Notes: a model not told the origin generated them from the sequence alone. A DNA stretch of 39,893 bases from Bacteroidales bacterium (GCA_029010575.1 JAQXKS010000061.1:84580-124472); one strand, 5' to 3'. Shown: positions 16,860 to 24,524, counted from the first letter of the stretch. Made by a program: numbers and translations.

Positions 16860-17112
16860 TTACACAAAAGTGACCAGCGTTGAGCATCTTGGGCAGCTGG
16901 TAGATGAAGGTAAGACCGATTTCTTCATTTGCCTCAACTTCGGCATAAGGTCTTCCAAGTTTATTAACAGAGGTGATAACAACAAGTTTTTCATCTGCAA
17001 CCTCAGCGATGATTCCGAACAGGAACTGACTGCTGAGGAACTGATGGACAAGAAGTTCACCAACATCGGCGAAGCCATCACCAAAGGTGCTTTCTACTGT
17101 GAGGAAGATTAG
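16852..17112 (+). CDS. hypothetical protein, 86 residues
   Basis: MANYTKVTSVEHLGQLVDEG start; predicted mixed beta-alpha with an acidic tail ending CEED. It overlaps the preceding gene by eight bases. The pattern of a short loop FGIRSSKFINRGDNNKF followed by helices could be a small ligand- or RNA-binding domain, but I recognise nothing. Confidence 0.55.
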   Translation: MANYTKVTSVEHLGQLVDEGKTDFFICLNFGIRSSKFINRGDNNKFFICNLSDDSEQELTAEELMDKKFTNIGEAITKGAFYCEED

Positions 17113-17123
17113 GAGGGCTGGAT

Positions 17124-17303
17124 ATGACAGACGGATATATTAATATGTTCATTGACATAGTGCGGACAAACGAAGAGATTGAAGCCGTCTATAAGCGCAG
17201 CTATGAAACAAATTACCGTGGAATGACCTATGAACAGGGCGTGCGTGCAATGTATGAATGGCTGACTGGAGAAAGAGAGGATCCGCCGTTTGATATGGAC
17301 TAA
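17124..17303 (+). CDS. 59-residue acidic hypothetical protein
   Basis: ATG 17124 to TAA 17303 encodes MTDGYINMFIDIVRTNEEIE and ends EDPPFDMD. It is preceded by GGAGGG about 6-12 bases upstream, a better ribosome site than most genes here, and fills the only gap in the train. Helical and acidic; function unknown. Confidence 0.55.
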   Translation: MTDGYINMFIDIVRTNEEIEAVYKRSYETNYRGMTYEQGVRAMYEWLTGEREDPPFDMD

Positions 17304-17308
17304 TACCT

Positions 17309-17923
17309 ATGCGTATGAAACAGAAATTCAACATCGAAGTACCGTTATTTCCAGGTTATTATGAATCCTGGCTGTATTCTTCAGATGATGACTACTATGA
17401 AGTCGAAGAAGAAATCAGGTATTACCAGGAAGAGTACGGCAAGAAACTCACTCAGGATGATTTTGAGCTTGACTTTAAGCGTTATTGTGAGGATATGAAC
17501 GAGGCATTTGTGAAAGCATTTATGGATGTTGCTCCAGACTTTGTGCTTTCAGCAAAATACACCAATATGGTCTCGCCGTCATACTACAATTATAGTACGG
17601 ACAGAATATACGCTGATGTCAAGTTCGCCCCTAATTGGCAGCGTGAAATGAAAAAATTCATTGCCGAGAATGAAGAATGGTTGGCAAAGAAGATTCACGA
17701 TGACTGGACATCTCGTAGTGGTTTCATTTCATTTATTGCGAACTATGCCGAAGATTTCTATGAAAAGTTGTTCACAGAGATGGACGAAACCTACATTCAC
17801 ATTATGCTCTCCTATATGTTGGTGCGCAGTAACCCTGACATTGAAGCACACCTTGCTCTGGATTGCAGAGATAAGGTTCCTATGTATGAATACATTCACC
17901 TTAAAGAATCAGTGCAATTATGA
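17309..17923 (+). CDS. acidic aromatic-rich hypothetical protein, 204 residues
   Basis: Starts MRMKQKFNIEVPLFPGYYES; a second Met two codons later could be the real start. Acidic, Tyr-rich, with SPSYYNYSTDRIYADVKF in the middle, a phrase I associate with phage-borne hypothetical proteins without known function. Its stop overlaps the start of the DGR-type variable protein (ATGA), so the two are probably co-translated. Confidence 0.6.
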   Translation: MRMKQKFNIEVPLFPGYYESWLYSSDDDYYEVEEEIRYYQEEYGKKLTQDDFELDFKRYCEDMNEAFVKAFMDVAPDFVLSAKYTNMVSPSYYNYSTDRIYADVKFAPNWQREMKKFIAENEEWLAKKIHDDWTSRSGFISFIANYAEDFYEKLFTEMDETYIHIMLSYMLVRSNPDIEAHLALDCRDKVPMYEYIHLKESVQL

Positions 17924-18420
17924 CACAAGCAGAACTCACATTTTTTGAGATGGTTCCCAGAGCATTGAGAGACATTGCTTCGGAACTCCACAAACTCAAC
18001 GAAAACAAACCCGCCCAGGTTGAAAAAGAACCTGAGACAAAAGAAACCCCGGCTACGAAAGACTACGGAAAACTTTATTGGGATGAAAACCGTAAAGCCG
18101 TGTTCGTTCCTATTATCAATAAGTTCCTCGATGCCAAGAATTTATGCGAGGAAGAGAAGAGCTGGTATGATGCGATGGAACTTGCCAAGAAGAACGGCAA
18201 AGAACTCCCTTCCAGAAAGGAAATGCTTATTCTCGCCTACTTCGAAGATGAAATTAATTCTATCCTTGAAGCAAACGGTGGTGACAAACTGGATGGATGG
18301 TATTGGGCCTCCTCGGAGTCCAACTCCAACATCGCGTGGACCATGAACTTCAGCAATGGTTACTTGTACACCTACTTCAAGTACCTCGACATCTATGTGA
18401 GGGCAGTCGCGGCCATTTAG
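17920..18420 (+). CDS. DGR-type variable protein with C-type-lectin/FGE-like C-terminus
   Basis: 166 residues. Residues 1-27 form an amphipathic helix, 30-48 a Pro/Glu/Lys linker, and 50-166 a domain whose end (YWASSESNSNIAW, then NFSNGY, then YVRAVAAI) matches the C-terminal pattern of DGR target proteins and related FGE/DUF1566-type folds. In DGRs the target is diversified through adenine-specific copying of a template repeat by an RT. Of codons 134-158, 18 of 25 have the form NNC, as expected from AAC template codons. The likely ligand-binding face is therefore this segment. It may instead be a non-diversified relative. Confidence 0.75.
   Translation: MTQAELTFFEMVPRALRDIASELHKLNENKPAQVEKEPETKETPATKDYGKLYWDENRKAVFVPIINKFLDAKNLCEEEKSWYDAMELAKKNGKELPSRKEMLILAYFEDEINSILEANGGDKLDGWYWASSESNSNIAWTMNFSNGYLYTYFKYLDIYVRAVAAI
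18298..18417 (+). other. candidate DGR variable region (VR)
   Basis: The last 40 codons of the preceding protein. Conserved-looking codons (TGG, GCG, ATG, AAG, GTG AGG GCA) alternate with runs of NNC codons, the footprint of adenine mutagenesis from AAC codons. No template repeat with the matching sequence was found by eye in this window, so diversification from a template here is unproven. Confidence 0.55.
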
Positions 18421-18445
18421 TTGGGTGTTAACACTTTGTATGTAC

Positions 18446-18471
18446 GCACCGCCGCTTTGACGCGGCGGTGC
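18446..18471 (+). other. GC hairpin just downstream of variable region
   Basis: Perfect 10-bp stem GCACCGCCGC / GCGGCGGTGC with a 6-nt loop, 26 bases past the stop codon. No T-run follows, so it is not a standard terminator. DGR targets such as that of phage BPP-1 carry a hairpin/cruciform shortly after the VR that aids retrohoming; this could be the counterpart. Confidence 0.55.
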
Positions 18472-18490
18472 AAATTTCGCAAAATACTTC

Positions 18491-18559
18491 GGTTCCGGCT
18501 TTTCTTTTCTTGCTTGCTTTTATCGTTCCCACTCTGGGAACAAAGGCCGGAACCTTTTT
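18491..18559 (+). terminator. two-tier hairpin terminator
   Basis: Outer stem GGTTCCGGC / GCCGGAACC encloses a pyrimidine-rich strand and a small stem TTCCCA-CTC-TGGGAA, and is followed by TTTTT. It separates the variable protein from the next gene. The long pyrimidine stretch inside (TTTTCTTTTCTTGCTTGC) is unusual for a simple terminator. Confidence 0.7.
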
Positions 18560-18582
18560 AATAACACTTACAATATCTGAAA

Positions 18583-18909
18583 ATGAAAAAAACAATGATA
18601 AAGGGCGATCTGAGAACATTCAGGTCGGCTGAAGTCAGCCTTAGGATGGCAGTCCTGGAAGTGTTAAATCATTTCGGCGAGTACGGTTTGGAAGTGGTTG
18701 AGACCAAACTGTTCGGAACCCGTGATGGCCGCAGCTTCCAGGTTGCCGCCCTTCGGCTTCATTCCAATGGACTTCAAATAAAAGACAAAGAACGCTCAAC
18801 TGAAGGGTGGATATTCGCTTCTATGAATGGAGGTGGCGAGGTTAGAGTGTGTGCTGAGGATATTGCAGAGGCGTTGTTGGCTGAAGAAATATGGGAGGGC
18901 CGAGTATGA
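18583..18909 (+). CDS. hypothetical protein, 108 residues
   Basis: Starts MKKTMIKGDLRTFRSAEVSL. First half helical and basic, second half with beta strands and an acidic helix. It is in the position where some DGRs carry the accessory protein Avd, but its predicted mixed fold and lack of a four-helix pattern argue against that. ATGA overlap with the next gene. Confidence 0.55.
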   Translation: MKKTMIKGDLRTFRSAEVSLRMAVLEVLNHFGEYGLEVVETKLFGTRDGRSFQVAALRLHSNGLQIKDKERSTEGWIFASMNGGGEVRVCAEDIAEALLAEEIWEGRV

Positions 18910-19430
18910 GCAAGAGGATTATGAAAGAAGAACTCATCGAAATCATCAATGAGCATATCGGATTGTGGTTGAGTGATGAGGGTGAGTTTCCATTCTACTA
19001 CCGACTTGATCGTGACCATATTCTATGTATTGAAGAAGATGACTGGGATGAGACCGAGCTACAAATCTTCCTGAAGGAAGAGACGGGCGATGATAGATGG
19101 CCGGAAGACACTATCTATACAGAGTCTATTACAAAGGATTATAATGAAGATGGTAATGGAAATGAGTTGGTGGAAGCAATTGTCGCATCTATCCTTCAGT
19201 CACTTGGCTATCCCTCCTATACTGACGAAGATTTCTTATATGTCTTACAGGAAACAACGCTGTTGTGTTATAATCTTTGCGCTGGTGATATGCCAGTTGA
19301 AGCGCAGATGGGCTTGTTCGAAGCGATTCAAGATTTGGCCAGGGAATTCTGTGAGTCCGAAGATATGTCCGAACCAAGTGAACAACGAAGAAATAAGTTA
19401 GCATCATTCATTAACAAAATGCTGGGTTAA
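18906..19430 (+). CDS. acidic hypothetical protein, 174 residues
   Basis: From ATG 18906 (MSKRIMKEELIEIINEHIGL), in an ATGA overlap with the previous gene. Acidic throughout, mainly helical in the last 90 residues. It ends immediately at a terminator whose stem begins before its stop codon. No family recognised. Confidence 0.6.
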   Translation: MSKRIMKEELIEIINEHIGLWLSDEGEFPFYYRLDRDHILCIEEDDWDETELQIFLKEETGDDRWPEDTIYTESITKDYNEDGNGNELVEAIVASILQSLGYPSYTDEDFLYVLQETTLLCYNLCAGDMPVEAQMGLFEAIQDLAREFCESEDMSEPSEQRRNKLASFINKMLG

Positions 19431-19445
19431 ACGCCCAGCTTTTTT
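19421..19445 (+). terminator. intrinsic terminator
   Basis: GCTGGG-TTAAACG-CCCAGC stem followed by six T. It marks the end of the gene group 18583-19430; a new promoter-like block begins right after it. Confidence 0.85.
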
Positions 19446-19451
19446 GTTAAA

Positions 19452-19498
19452 AAGTGGACAACTTTTCACTCCTATAAGTCCCCCGAATACTATTCTTA
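19452..19498 (+). promoter_or_regulatory. duplicated promoter-like block, copy 2
   Basis: AAGTGGACAAC then TTTTCACTCC (19452-19472), identical to 9080-9100, then CTATTCTTA (19490-19498). It precedes the group 19511-21693 that ends with the RT, so it is the best candidate promoter for RT expression. The first part contains the inverted pair AAAGT / ACTTT, possibly an operator half-site arrangement. Confidence 0.5.
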
Positions 19499-19510
19499 AA
19501 TGCAAGCAAT

Positions 19511-19756
19511 ATGAGGACAAGGAAATTCAAAACAAAGGAAGGTGAAAACATCTCTGTGACCTTTGCTAATACAGGCTGTGTTATCGTCAAGGATAAGAAC
19601 GGCGAGCATGAGTTTGGCGAGTGGCAATTCCATTCTGAATCTGGGTATTTATGGAAACAGTTTGGTAAAAGCCCCCACCATAATATATGGTTCAGAGATG
19701 CGGCTTCTTATGTTGCACAATACTATTTACAATACAGATATTATGAAAACAATTGA
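19511..19756 (+). CDS. 81-residue hypothetical protein
   Basis: Starts MRTRKFKTKEGENISVTFAN; beta-rich, Trp/Tyr-rich, near neutral charge. It is the first gene after the promoter-like block and overlaps the next gene by 14 bases. Function unknown. Confidence 0.55.
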   Translation: MRTRKFKTKEGENISVTFANTGCVIVKDKNGEHEFGEWQFHSESGYLWKQFGKSPHHNIWFRDAASYVAQYYLQYRYYENN

Positions 19757-20426
19757 ATTGGGGGAAATAATACTTCCCAACAGAATCAAAATAACGGATC
19801 CCGGCTATTTCCCAGAAGAATGGTGCTGCAATGAAGCAAATATTCTTCCTGGCATTTATAAATGTGAAGCCATTCAAAAACACTGTGGTAATTGGGGCAA
19901 TCGCATTTCCGAGTTGCGTATTCAGCATATCGATTATCCAGATGTTATATGTATGGAAAGTTTTCCTTGGTCTGTGGGAGTTGATTCCGGGCAGGCGGGG
20001 TTCTTCGATGCTGAAGATTACGAAAATAATAGCAAAAGCGAAGAGTGGTATTCGAAAGTCTGCGAAATCACCTTGCATGAGCCTGATTGTGGTAGCGTCA
20101 ATGGTATTGGCGTAGTAGCATCAAGCGGTTATGGTGACGGTGCTTACGAATGTATATATGGGACAGATTGCAGCGGTAATGTTGTTGCCCTTCAGTTGAT
20201 TTTTATTAATGAATCAGTGGAGGTTGGTGACATTGTTAAGTGGTACGATCCAGCCCTCAATGACTATCCCGAAGAGGAACGCGAGTTGGCTAAGAATCGC
20301 CGTTTCAAAGTGGTTGGTGTTAATGGAGAGGTTGTTCTCATCCAGGAAATTGATGAGAATGGTGAAATTGATCTTCAGGGCACCGAGGCAGAAGTCTTTG
20401 ATAGTGAACTTGAAATAATTGAATAA
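19743..20426 (+). CDS. DUF4241-like protein
   Basis: From ATG 19743 it encodes 227 residues. The features ITDPGYF near the start, VDSGQAGFFD in the middle and ASSGYGDGAYECIYGTD followed by GNVVALQLIFI match my memory of the DUF4241 family, whose biochemical role is unknown. About 60 extra residues at the C-terminus (VGDIVKWYDP onward) look like an added small beta domain. It ends one base before the RT start codon, so the two are probably co-expressed. Confidence 0.7.
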   Translation: MKTIELGEIILPNRIKITDPGYFPEEWCCNEANILPGIYKCEAIQKHCGNWGNRISELRIQHIDYPDVICMESFPWSVGVDSGQAGFFDAEDYENNSKSEEWYSKVCEITLHEPDCGSVNGIGVVASSGYGDGAYECIYGTDCSGNVVALQLIFINESVEVGDIVKWYDPALNDYPEEERELAKNRRFKVVGVNGEVVLIQEIDENGEIDLQGTEAEVFDSELEIIE

Positions 20427-20427
20427 T

Positions 20428-21693
20428 ATGGAAGACAAAATTCTTCAAATGTTCTTCGAACCTGAGCGATGGAAGTATGCCATTAGTAAGGGTATTGTTA
20501 AGGACATACGCAAAGACCAGCTGTATCAGTTGGCAAAACCGGAAGTGCGTATTAATATCTATCAGGCAATGATGGAGGGCCGTTATCGCATTTCACCTCC
20601 GCATACGGCCAAGATTCCGAAAGACACTCCTGGTGAATTCAGGACGGTATATGTGAATGAACCTATTGACAGGGTTGTTCTCAGTATTGCAAACGACCTT
20701 CTATTTGAACTTATGCCTGAGATGATTCATCCTCGCTGTAAATCCTATCAAAAGGGTATTGGTTGTGGCAAGGTTGTTCAGGAAGTCAGCACCAAGATAT
20801 GTCAGACGAAAGGTAAATGTATTGGCTGGAAGTCCGACCTCAGCAAATACTTCGACTCAGTGCCTCTTCGCTACATTGATGAGGTATTTGATAAGGTTGA
20901 AGCAAAGTATGGCAAATCTGTATTGATAGATGTTATTCGTGACTATTATCACACAGACATCTACTTTGGCGAACACGATCAGCTACAAGAAAGTTATCAG
21001 TCATTGAAACAAGGTTGTGCAGTTGCAGCCTTCCTTGCTGACGCAGTTCTTTACCAACTGGATGAAAAGATGTCGCAGTTTAAGGGGGAATATATCAGGT
21101 ATTCTGATGACTGCCTATATATCGGAGAAGATTATGAGGCGGCAATGAACTGTATGTCTGAAGAACTGGGAAGGATGGAAATGAAACTTAATCCGAAGAA
21201 AGTTGAATATCTGTCAAAGGACAGGTGGTTCAAGTTTCTTGGCTATTCTATCAAGGGTTCTGACATTTCCCTTTCAGTCACTCGCATCAAGAAATTTCAG
21301 AAGGAGATTGAGATGCGTACAATAAAACAGCGAGGAATATCCCTCGATAGGGCCATTCATTTGGTCAATAACTTCTTGTATAAAGGCAATGGCGAGTTCA
21401 GTTGGGCAACGCAGATTCTCCCAATATGTAATGTTCGTAAGGACATCGATACCTTGAACACATTCGTTATGGATTGTTTCAGGGCGGTTGCCACTGGGAA
21501 ACGCAAGATTGGCGGTCTCGGCTATATGGTGAATAAACAGGACGGTTGCATAGCGAGAGGTATTGGAAGAAATGTGAAGGCCAATCGCGCTAAGACAGAA
21601 AAGCTCTTTTCTGGCTATTTAACGCTGGGGTGTATGCAGAATGCAATAAGGACACGCCGGGCCGTTTACAATACTCTTGTATCATCGCTATAA
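20428..21693 (+). CDS. reverse transcriptase of uncertain class
   Basis: 421 residues from ATG 20428; a TTG three codons upstream is possible. RT motifs are clear: R72-x-VYVNEPIDR (motif 1), SDLSKYFDSV with D137 (motif 3/A), LKQGCAVAAF with Q195-G196 (motif 4/B), RYSDDCLYI with Y225-S-D-D228 (motif 5/C) and FKFLGYS at 268-273 (motif 7/D). A helical C-terminal region of about 140 residues follows. It lacks the typical DGR motif-4 sequence (IGNxxSQ), an endonuclease or maturase domain, and a clear retron VTG motif; SVTRIKKF sits near that position. The first structured element starts 20 bases after the stop, so the RT probably acts on that array. Confidence 0.9.
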   Translation: MEDKILQMFFEPERWKYAISKGIVKDIRKDQLYQLAKPEVRINIYQAMMEGRYRISPPHTAKIPKDTPGEFRTVYVNEPIDRVVLSIANDLLFELMPEMIHPRCKSYQKGIGCGKVVQEVSTKICQTKGKCIGWKSDLSKYFDSVPLRYIDEVFDKVEAKYGKSVLIDVIRDYYHTDIYFGEHDQLQESYQSLKQGCAVAAFLADAVLYQLDEKMSQFKGEYIRYSDDCLYIGEDYEAAMNCMSEELGRMEMKLNPKKVEYLSKDRWFKFLGYSIKGSDISLSVTRIKKFQKEIEMRTIKQRGISLDRAIHLVNNFLYKGNGEFSWATQILPICNVRKDIDTLNTFVMDCFRAVATGKRKIGGLGYMVNKQDGCIARGIGRNVKANRAKTEKLFSGYLTLGCMQNAIRTRRAVYNTLVSSL

Positions 21694-21713
21694 TCCATAA
21701 GTCAGCACAGATT

Positions 21714-21915
21714 GATGAATGAAGAATGATGTATTTCAGTGTAACAGCTTTGAACCAGAATCTTGGAGCTGTATCCGGATTTTGTTGAGAGTGTGTTCAC
21801 CCGATGAGTATCGGGTTCCTTACACTTCAAGTCATCCGGATACAGCTCTTGAATTCTGGCAAGCTGTTATTACATCAAGAAGTTAGAGTAATGTGCCAGT
21901 TCATTGACATTCATC
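21714..21915 (+). ncRNA. RT-linked structured element E1
   Basis: Outer stem 21714-21729 with 21901-21915 (GATGAATG, AATGA; internal loop AAG opposite GA). Then TATTTCAG. Inner hairpin 21743-21868: arms of about 37 nt with a second stem ACCCGAT-GAGT-ATCGGGT at the tip. Conserved block 21874-21897: ATCAA, eight bases, AGTAATGTGCC. Immediately downstream of the RT gene. Whether it is transcribed or reverse-transcribed is unknown. Confidence 0.75.
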
Positions 21916-21933
21916 TGGAGCGCACCAACATGT

Positions 21934-22110
21934 CCCAAGGAATTATCTATTTAATTACCCGCGTTAAAGCCAGGCCGTTTAGCACGAGTCATGATTCGCC
22001 TCAGCCCGTGTTAACCCACACAGCTGAAGGCTATCATGACTCGTGCATGCACCGCCTTCTTACGCGGGTATTATCAAAGAAATATAGCAATGCGCCGATA
22101 ATTATGAGGG
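21934..22110 (+). ncRNA. RT-linked structured element E2
   Basis: Outer stem 21934-21947 with 22097-22110 (CCC and AATTATC paired, interrupted by AAGG opposite ATGA). Inner hairpin 21956-22070: ACCCGCGT / ACGCGGGT base, GCACGAGTCATGAT / ATCATGACTCGTGC in the middle and a GCC...AGC tip stem. Block 22073-22096: ATCAA, eight bases, AGCAATGCGCC. Confidence 0.75.
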
Positions 22111-22130
22111 AAGACTTAGCACAGGGAAAT

Positions 22131-22281
22131 GGTCAAGGTTGGGAAATTTTATTAAACAGTGTCTTATGACGACAGATTCAGACTTTGGCTGGTTTATCTA
22201 CCAGCCCCCTTCTGAATCTTTCGTCAAAGAACCACTGTTTTACATCAATCAGATAGAGGAATGTGCCAACCCAACGAGACC
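22131..22281 (+). ncRNA. RT-linked structured element E3
   Basis: Outer stem 22131-22143 with 22270-22281 (GGTC, GTTGGG; loop AAG opposite GA). Inner hairpin 22153-22241: AAACAGTG / CACTGTTT base, AGATTCAGA / TCTGAATCT middle, GGCTGGT / ACCAGCC tip. Block 22244-22267: ATCAA, eight bases, AGGAATGTGCC. Confidence 0.75.
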
Positions 22282-22302
22282 AAGGGAAATGCGGCCCTTA
22301 GC

Positions 22303-22432
22303 TGCATAAGTAAGCCTCCGTTCAATTTGCCGGATTCCATTTGCCGCGTCCCAGCTCCTATCCGAGCTACACGCGGCAATTCATCCGGCAACTATCGAAT
22401 CCATATAGACACGCATCAAGGCTTTGAGTGCA
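22303..22432 (+). ncRNA. RT-linked structured element E4
   Basis: Outer stem 22303-22317 with 22418-22432 (TGCA and AAGCCT paired, interrupted by about four bases). Inner hairpin 22327-22391: TTGCCGGAT / ATCCGGCAA, TTGCCGCGT / ACGCGGCAA and GCTC / GAGC at the tip. Block 22394-22417: ATCGA, eight bases, AGACACGCATC. Last element of the first array; the next gene starts 15 bases later. Confidence 0.75.
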
Positions 22433-22446
22433 TAAATGAAAAGACA

Positions 22447-22902
22447 ATGAAAAATATATTCAATGAATCAATCGCAATGGTCGAAGACGGAGCCAGATTC
22501 AAAATTGGCTTCGTTGACCGTACCCTGAAAATTAACGGGAAACTCGTCATAAACAATGGTGAGTTTGAGGGCGAATCGGGCCTTCCCGCTGAATTAACCG
22601 AGAATGTTCTGGAATCAATAGAAAACATGTACTTCCAGTACAAACACTCGATCCCATCTGAAAGAAGCGAATCCAAACGCTTCCGGTATTTTAAGGCTCT
22701 TCCAGAACACGAACTGGAAGATGAGGATATGCTTTATGGCGAGAGTAGAGATGTGGCCCAGATCAGACTGGAGCTGTTCGTTCTTCTGTGTGCTATTGAG
22801 AACAAACTGGTGTGGGATGAGCAGAGAATGGGAAAATGGTTCTGGCAATCCACCACCGACAAAGACCTGGTAATACTTCGTAACTGGGTAGAGAAAAATT
22901 AA
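22447..22902 (+). CDS. hypothetical protein between the two arrays
   Basis: From ATG 22447 it encodes 151 residues (MKNIFNESIAMVEDGARFKIG). An upstream in-frame ATG at 22261 would read through elements E3-E4 and is rejected. The second half (SERSESKRFRYFKALPEHEL, DEDMLYGESRDVAQIRLE, GKWFWQSTTDKDLVILRNW) reads like a hypothetical protein I recall on many Bacteroidetes mobile elements, function unknown. Its position inside the array makes it a candidate partner of the RT system, or simply a gene inserted between the two blocks. Confidence 0.65.
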   Translation: MKNIFNESIAMVEDGARFKIGFVDRTLKINGKLVINNGEFEGESGLPAELTENVLESIENMYFQYKHSIPSERSESKRFRYFKALPEHELEDEDMLYGESRDVAQIRLELFVLLCAIENKLVWDEQRMGKWFWQSTTDKDLVILRNWVEKN

Positions 22903-22939
22903 CAACAATAAATAATCAACAATTCAAAATTTTTCAATT

Positions 22940-24052
22940 ATGAAAGAGACAAAAGTTATTTGCCCCGTATGCGGCACTGAAATCGCAATCGCAGAACACA
23001 CTCACACCGTCAAGAACGCTGTGGTAATCGGTAAGGATAGCAACTTGGGAACCGTTGTGCTTCCAGCTGCAAAGGCAGGTCAGGCTCCTGTAACCACCCC
23101 TGTATCTGGCAAGGTAGCAGGTCTTCCCAATAAGGCCGAAGACCGTTTGGAGGCTCTGAAGAAGGCTGGCATCGATACCGCCAATCTCTTCGCAATGCGT
23201 GGAGCAAGCGGTGAGGGTATGCTCGTGCGCCTCGTCAATGGTGTTCCTCAGATGGTGAATGACAACGATCCTATCTTCCGTGACATTATCGCAGCCGGTA
23301 CTATTCCTGATCGCCGACTGTTCAGACGCTGGGTAATGTCTCAGATGTTTCACATGCTGACCTACAAGGGTTATCGCGGGGCTGATGGATACACCGCCGC
23401 CCTTCACGCCAAGGGGTACGAGTATCAGTGGAGTATGACGCTGGAAGAACTTCGTGTTCAGGCCAAGCTCGCTAAGAACGATGCAGAGAACTTCAACGAG
23501 CGTAATCGTTGGTTCGACAAGAGGGTTTGCATCGCCCTCATCGATGACTACTACCAGAAGCTCCAGAAGCATGTAGCATCCCTCAAAGTCAAGCGTTGCA
23601 AGGGCGTGCCGTATGTTTCAATCCACCATCGCAACATCTTCGTGGCAGATCTGGAAGCCAAGCTGTATCGCCCTCTGATCTGTGCAAAGCAGGGCGTAAT
23701 TGGGGCAAAGACTCCTGACCAGCTATTCCGTGCGATGTCCAAATATAATGCTCTTCGGGATACATTGAGCTGGGATACTCCTCAGTGCAGGGAGTGGGTG
23801 GATGCCTTCAAGGGTTCCGGTGCGTTCTTTACCTTGAAGAACCTCATACTCTTCCACAATTGCGTCCTCCGTGATGCGTATGGAAGGAAGATGAGTAAGA
23901 ACAAATCCTTAGAATTTCTCACCCGTGCGTCAATTGAGTATAAGAACGAGGGCTGGAGGCTCCTCGCAATGCTGAAGAAGGCTATCAATGACAATGGCAT
24001 CAACATTGAAGCTAAGATGGAGGAATGGTCTAACGCCAAGCGTAACCGATAG
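22940..24052 (+). CDS. 370-residue protein with N-terminal Cys/His motif, between the arrays
   Basis: Begins MKETKVICPVCGTEIAIAEH: C-x2-C followed by H-x-H, a likely zinc knuckle. A Ala/Pro/Val linker (residues 35-65) leads to a basic, mostly helical region to the end. The AT-rich leader (AACAACAATAAATAATCAAC) and strongly biased codons suggest high expression. It may bind the structured RNAs or their DNA copies, judging only from its basic character and location. No family recognised, and no catalytic motif seen. Confidence 0.7.
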   Translation: MKETKVICPVCGTEIAIAEHTHTVKNAVVIGKDSNLGTVVLPAAKAGQAPVTTPVSGKVAGLPNKAEDRLEALKKAGIDTANLFAMRGASGEGMLVRLVNGVPQMVNDNDPIFRDIIAAGTIPDRRLFRRWVMSQMFHMLTYKGYRGADGYTAALHAKGYEYQWSMTLEELRVQAKLAKNDAENFNERNRWFDKRVCIALIDDYYQKLQKHVASLKVKRCKGVPYVSIHHRNIFVADLEAKLYRPLICAKQGVIGAKTPDQLFRAMSKYNALRDTLSWDTPQCREWVDAFKGSGAFFTLKNLILFHNCVLRDAYGRKMSKNKSLEFLTRASIEYKNEGWRLLAMLKKAINDNGINIEAKMEEWSNAKRNR

Positions 24053-24076
24053 GTCTGTAATCCGTATGCGGAACAT

Positions 24077-24212
24077 ACGCAATGGGCTGGAATACTTTTA
24101 GTAAGCTGCAAGAATGAAGGCGGCCCGTACATTGACCAGATGTAGGGCCAGCCTTCGGATGTTGCAGCTTATCATCGAACAACTAAAGTAACGCACCATC
24201 CAGTAATTGCGT
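24077..24212 (+). ncRNA. RT-linked structured element E5
   Basis: Outer stem 24077-24091 with 24199-24212 (ACGCAAT, CTGGA; loop GGG opposite TA). Then ACTTTTAG. Inner hairpin 24102-24171: TAAGCTGCAA / TTGCAGCTTA base, GAAGGC / GCCTTC and CCCGTACAT / ATGTAGGG inside. Block 24174-24197: ATCGA, eight bases, AGTAACGCACC. First element of the second array, 25 bases after the preceding stop. Confidence 0.75.
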
Positions 24213-24220
24213 AGCGAAAC

Positions 24221-24359
24221 CGATATGATGGACTGGAAAGAATTTAGAAGATCACCCTCTATGCAGGTGCTGCCCGTCTTATCTTACGGGCTACACCTGC
24301 AAAACGGTGATTCTCTGCATCATGCCGTTACAGATACGCACCCTCCAGTAATTATATCG
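24221..24359 (+). ncRNA. RT-linked structured element E6
   Basis: Outer stem 24221-24237 with 24344-24359 (CGATAT, ACTGGA; loop GATGG opposite AATT). Then AATTTAG. Inner hairpin about 24248-24313: TCACC / GGTGA base, GCAGGTG / CACCTGC, CCCGT / ACGGG tip. Block 24319-24342: ATCAT, eight bases, AGATACGCACC. Confidence 0.75.
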
Positions 24360-24368
24360 AATGCAGAT

Positions 24369-24505
24369 GAATATAGTGGATTGGAAACTGTTTACGCTGA
24401 TGGCCTCATCACGCCGGTTCCACTGTGATTACAGCATGGCACCGGCGTGCAAGGCCATCTTCTGATCAAGCCCTTAGAGTTATGCGCCCTCCAATATCTA
24501 TATTC
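24369..24505 (+). ncRNA. RT-linked structured element E7
   Basis: Outer stem 24369-24385 with 24490-24505 (GAATATAG and ATTGGA paired around a tiny loop). Inner hairpin 24399-24459: GATGGCCT / AGGCCATC, ACGCCGGT / ACCGGCGT, CTGT-GATT-ACAG tip. Block 24465-24488: ATCAA, eight bases, AGTTATGCGCC. Confidence 0.75.
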
Positions 24506-24524
24506 ACGGCAATGCAGCCATCCA

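Noticed and set aside
18583-18909. DGR accessory protein Avd
   Set aside because: It sits in a plausible place, but it has beta strands and an acidic end instead of a four-helix bundle pattern.
20428-21693. Group II intron maturase
   Set aside because: The RT core is related in style, but there is no maturase or HNH domain and I see no group II domain V-like sequence downstream.
21804-22432. Open frames over the first array (21804-22169 and the 22261 extension)
   Set aside because: They run through hairpin arms and conserved blocks, lack plausible starts and protein-like composition, and change across elements. The real gene begins at 22447.
24207-24428. Open frame over E6-E7
   Set aside because: It covers both arms of two hairpins; no coding signal, and the RNA-like structure explains the sequence better.
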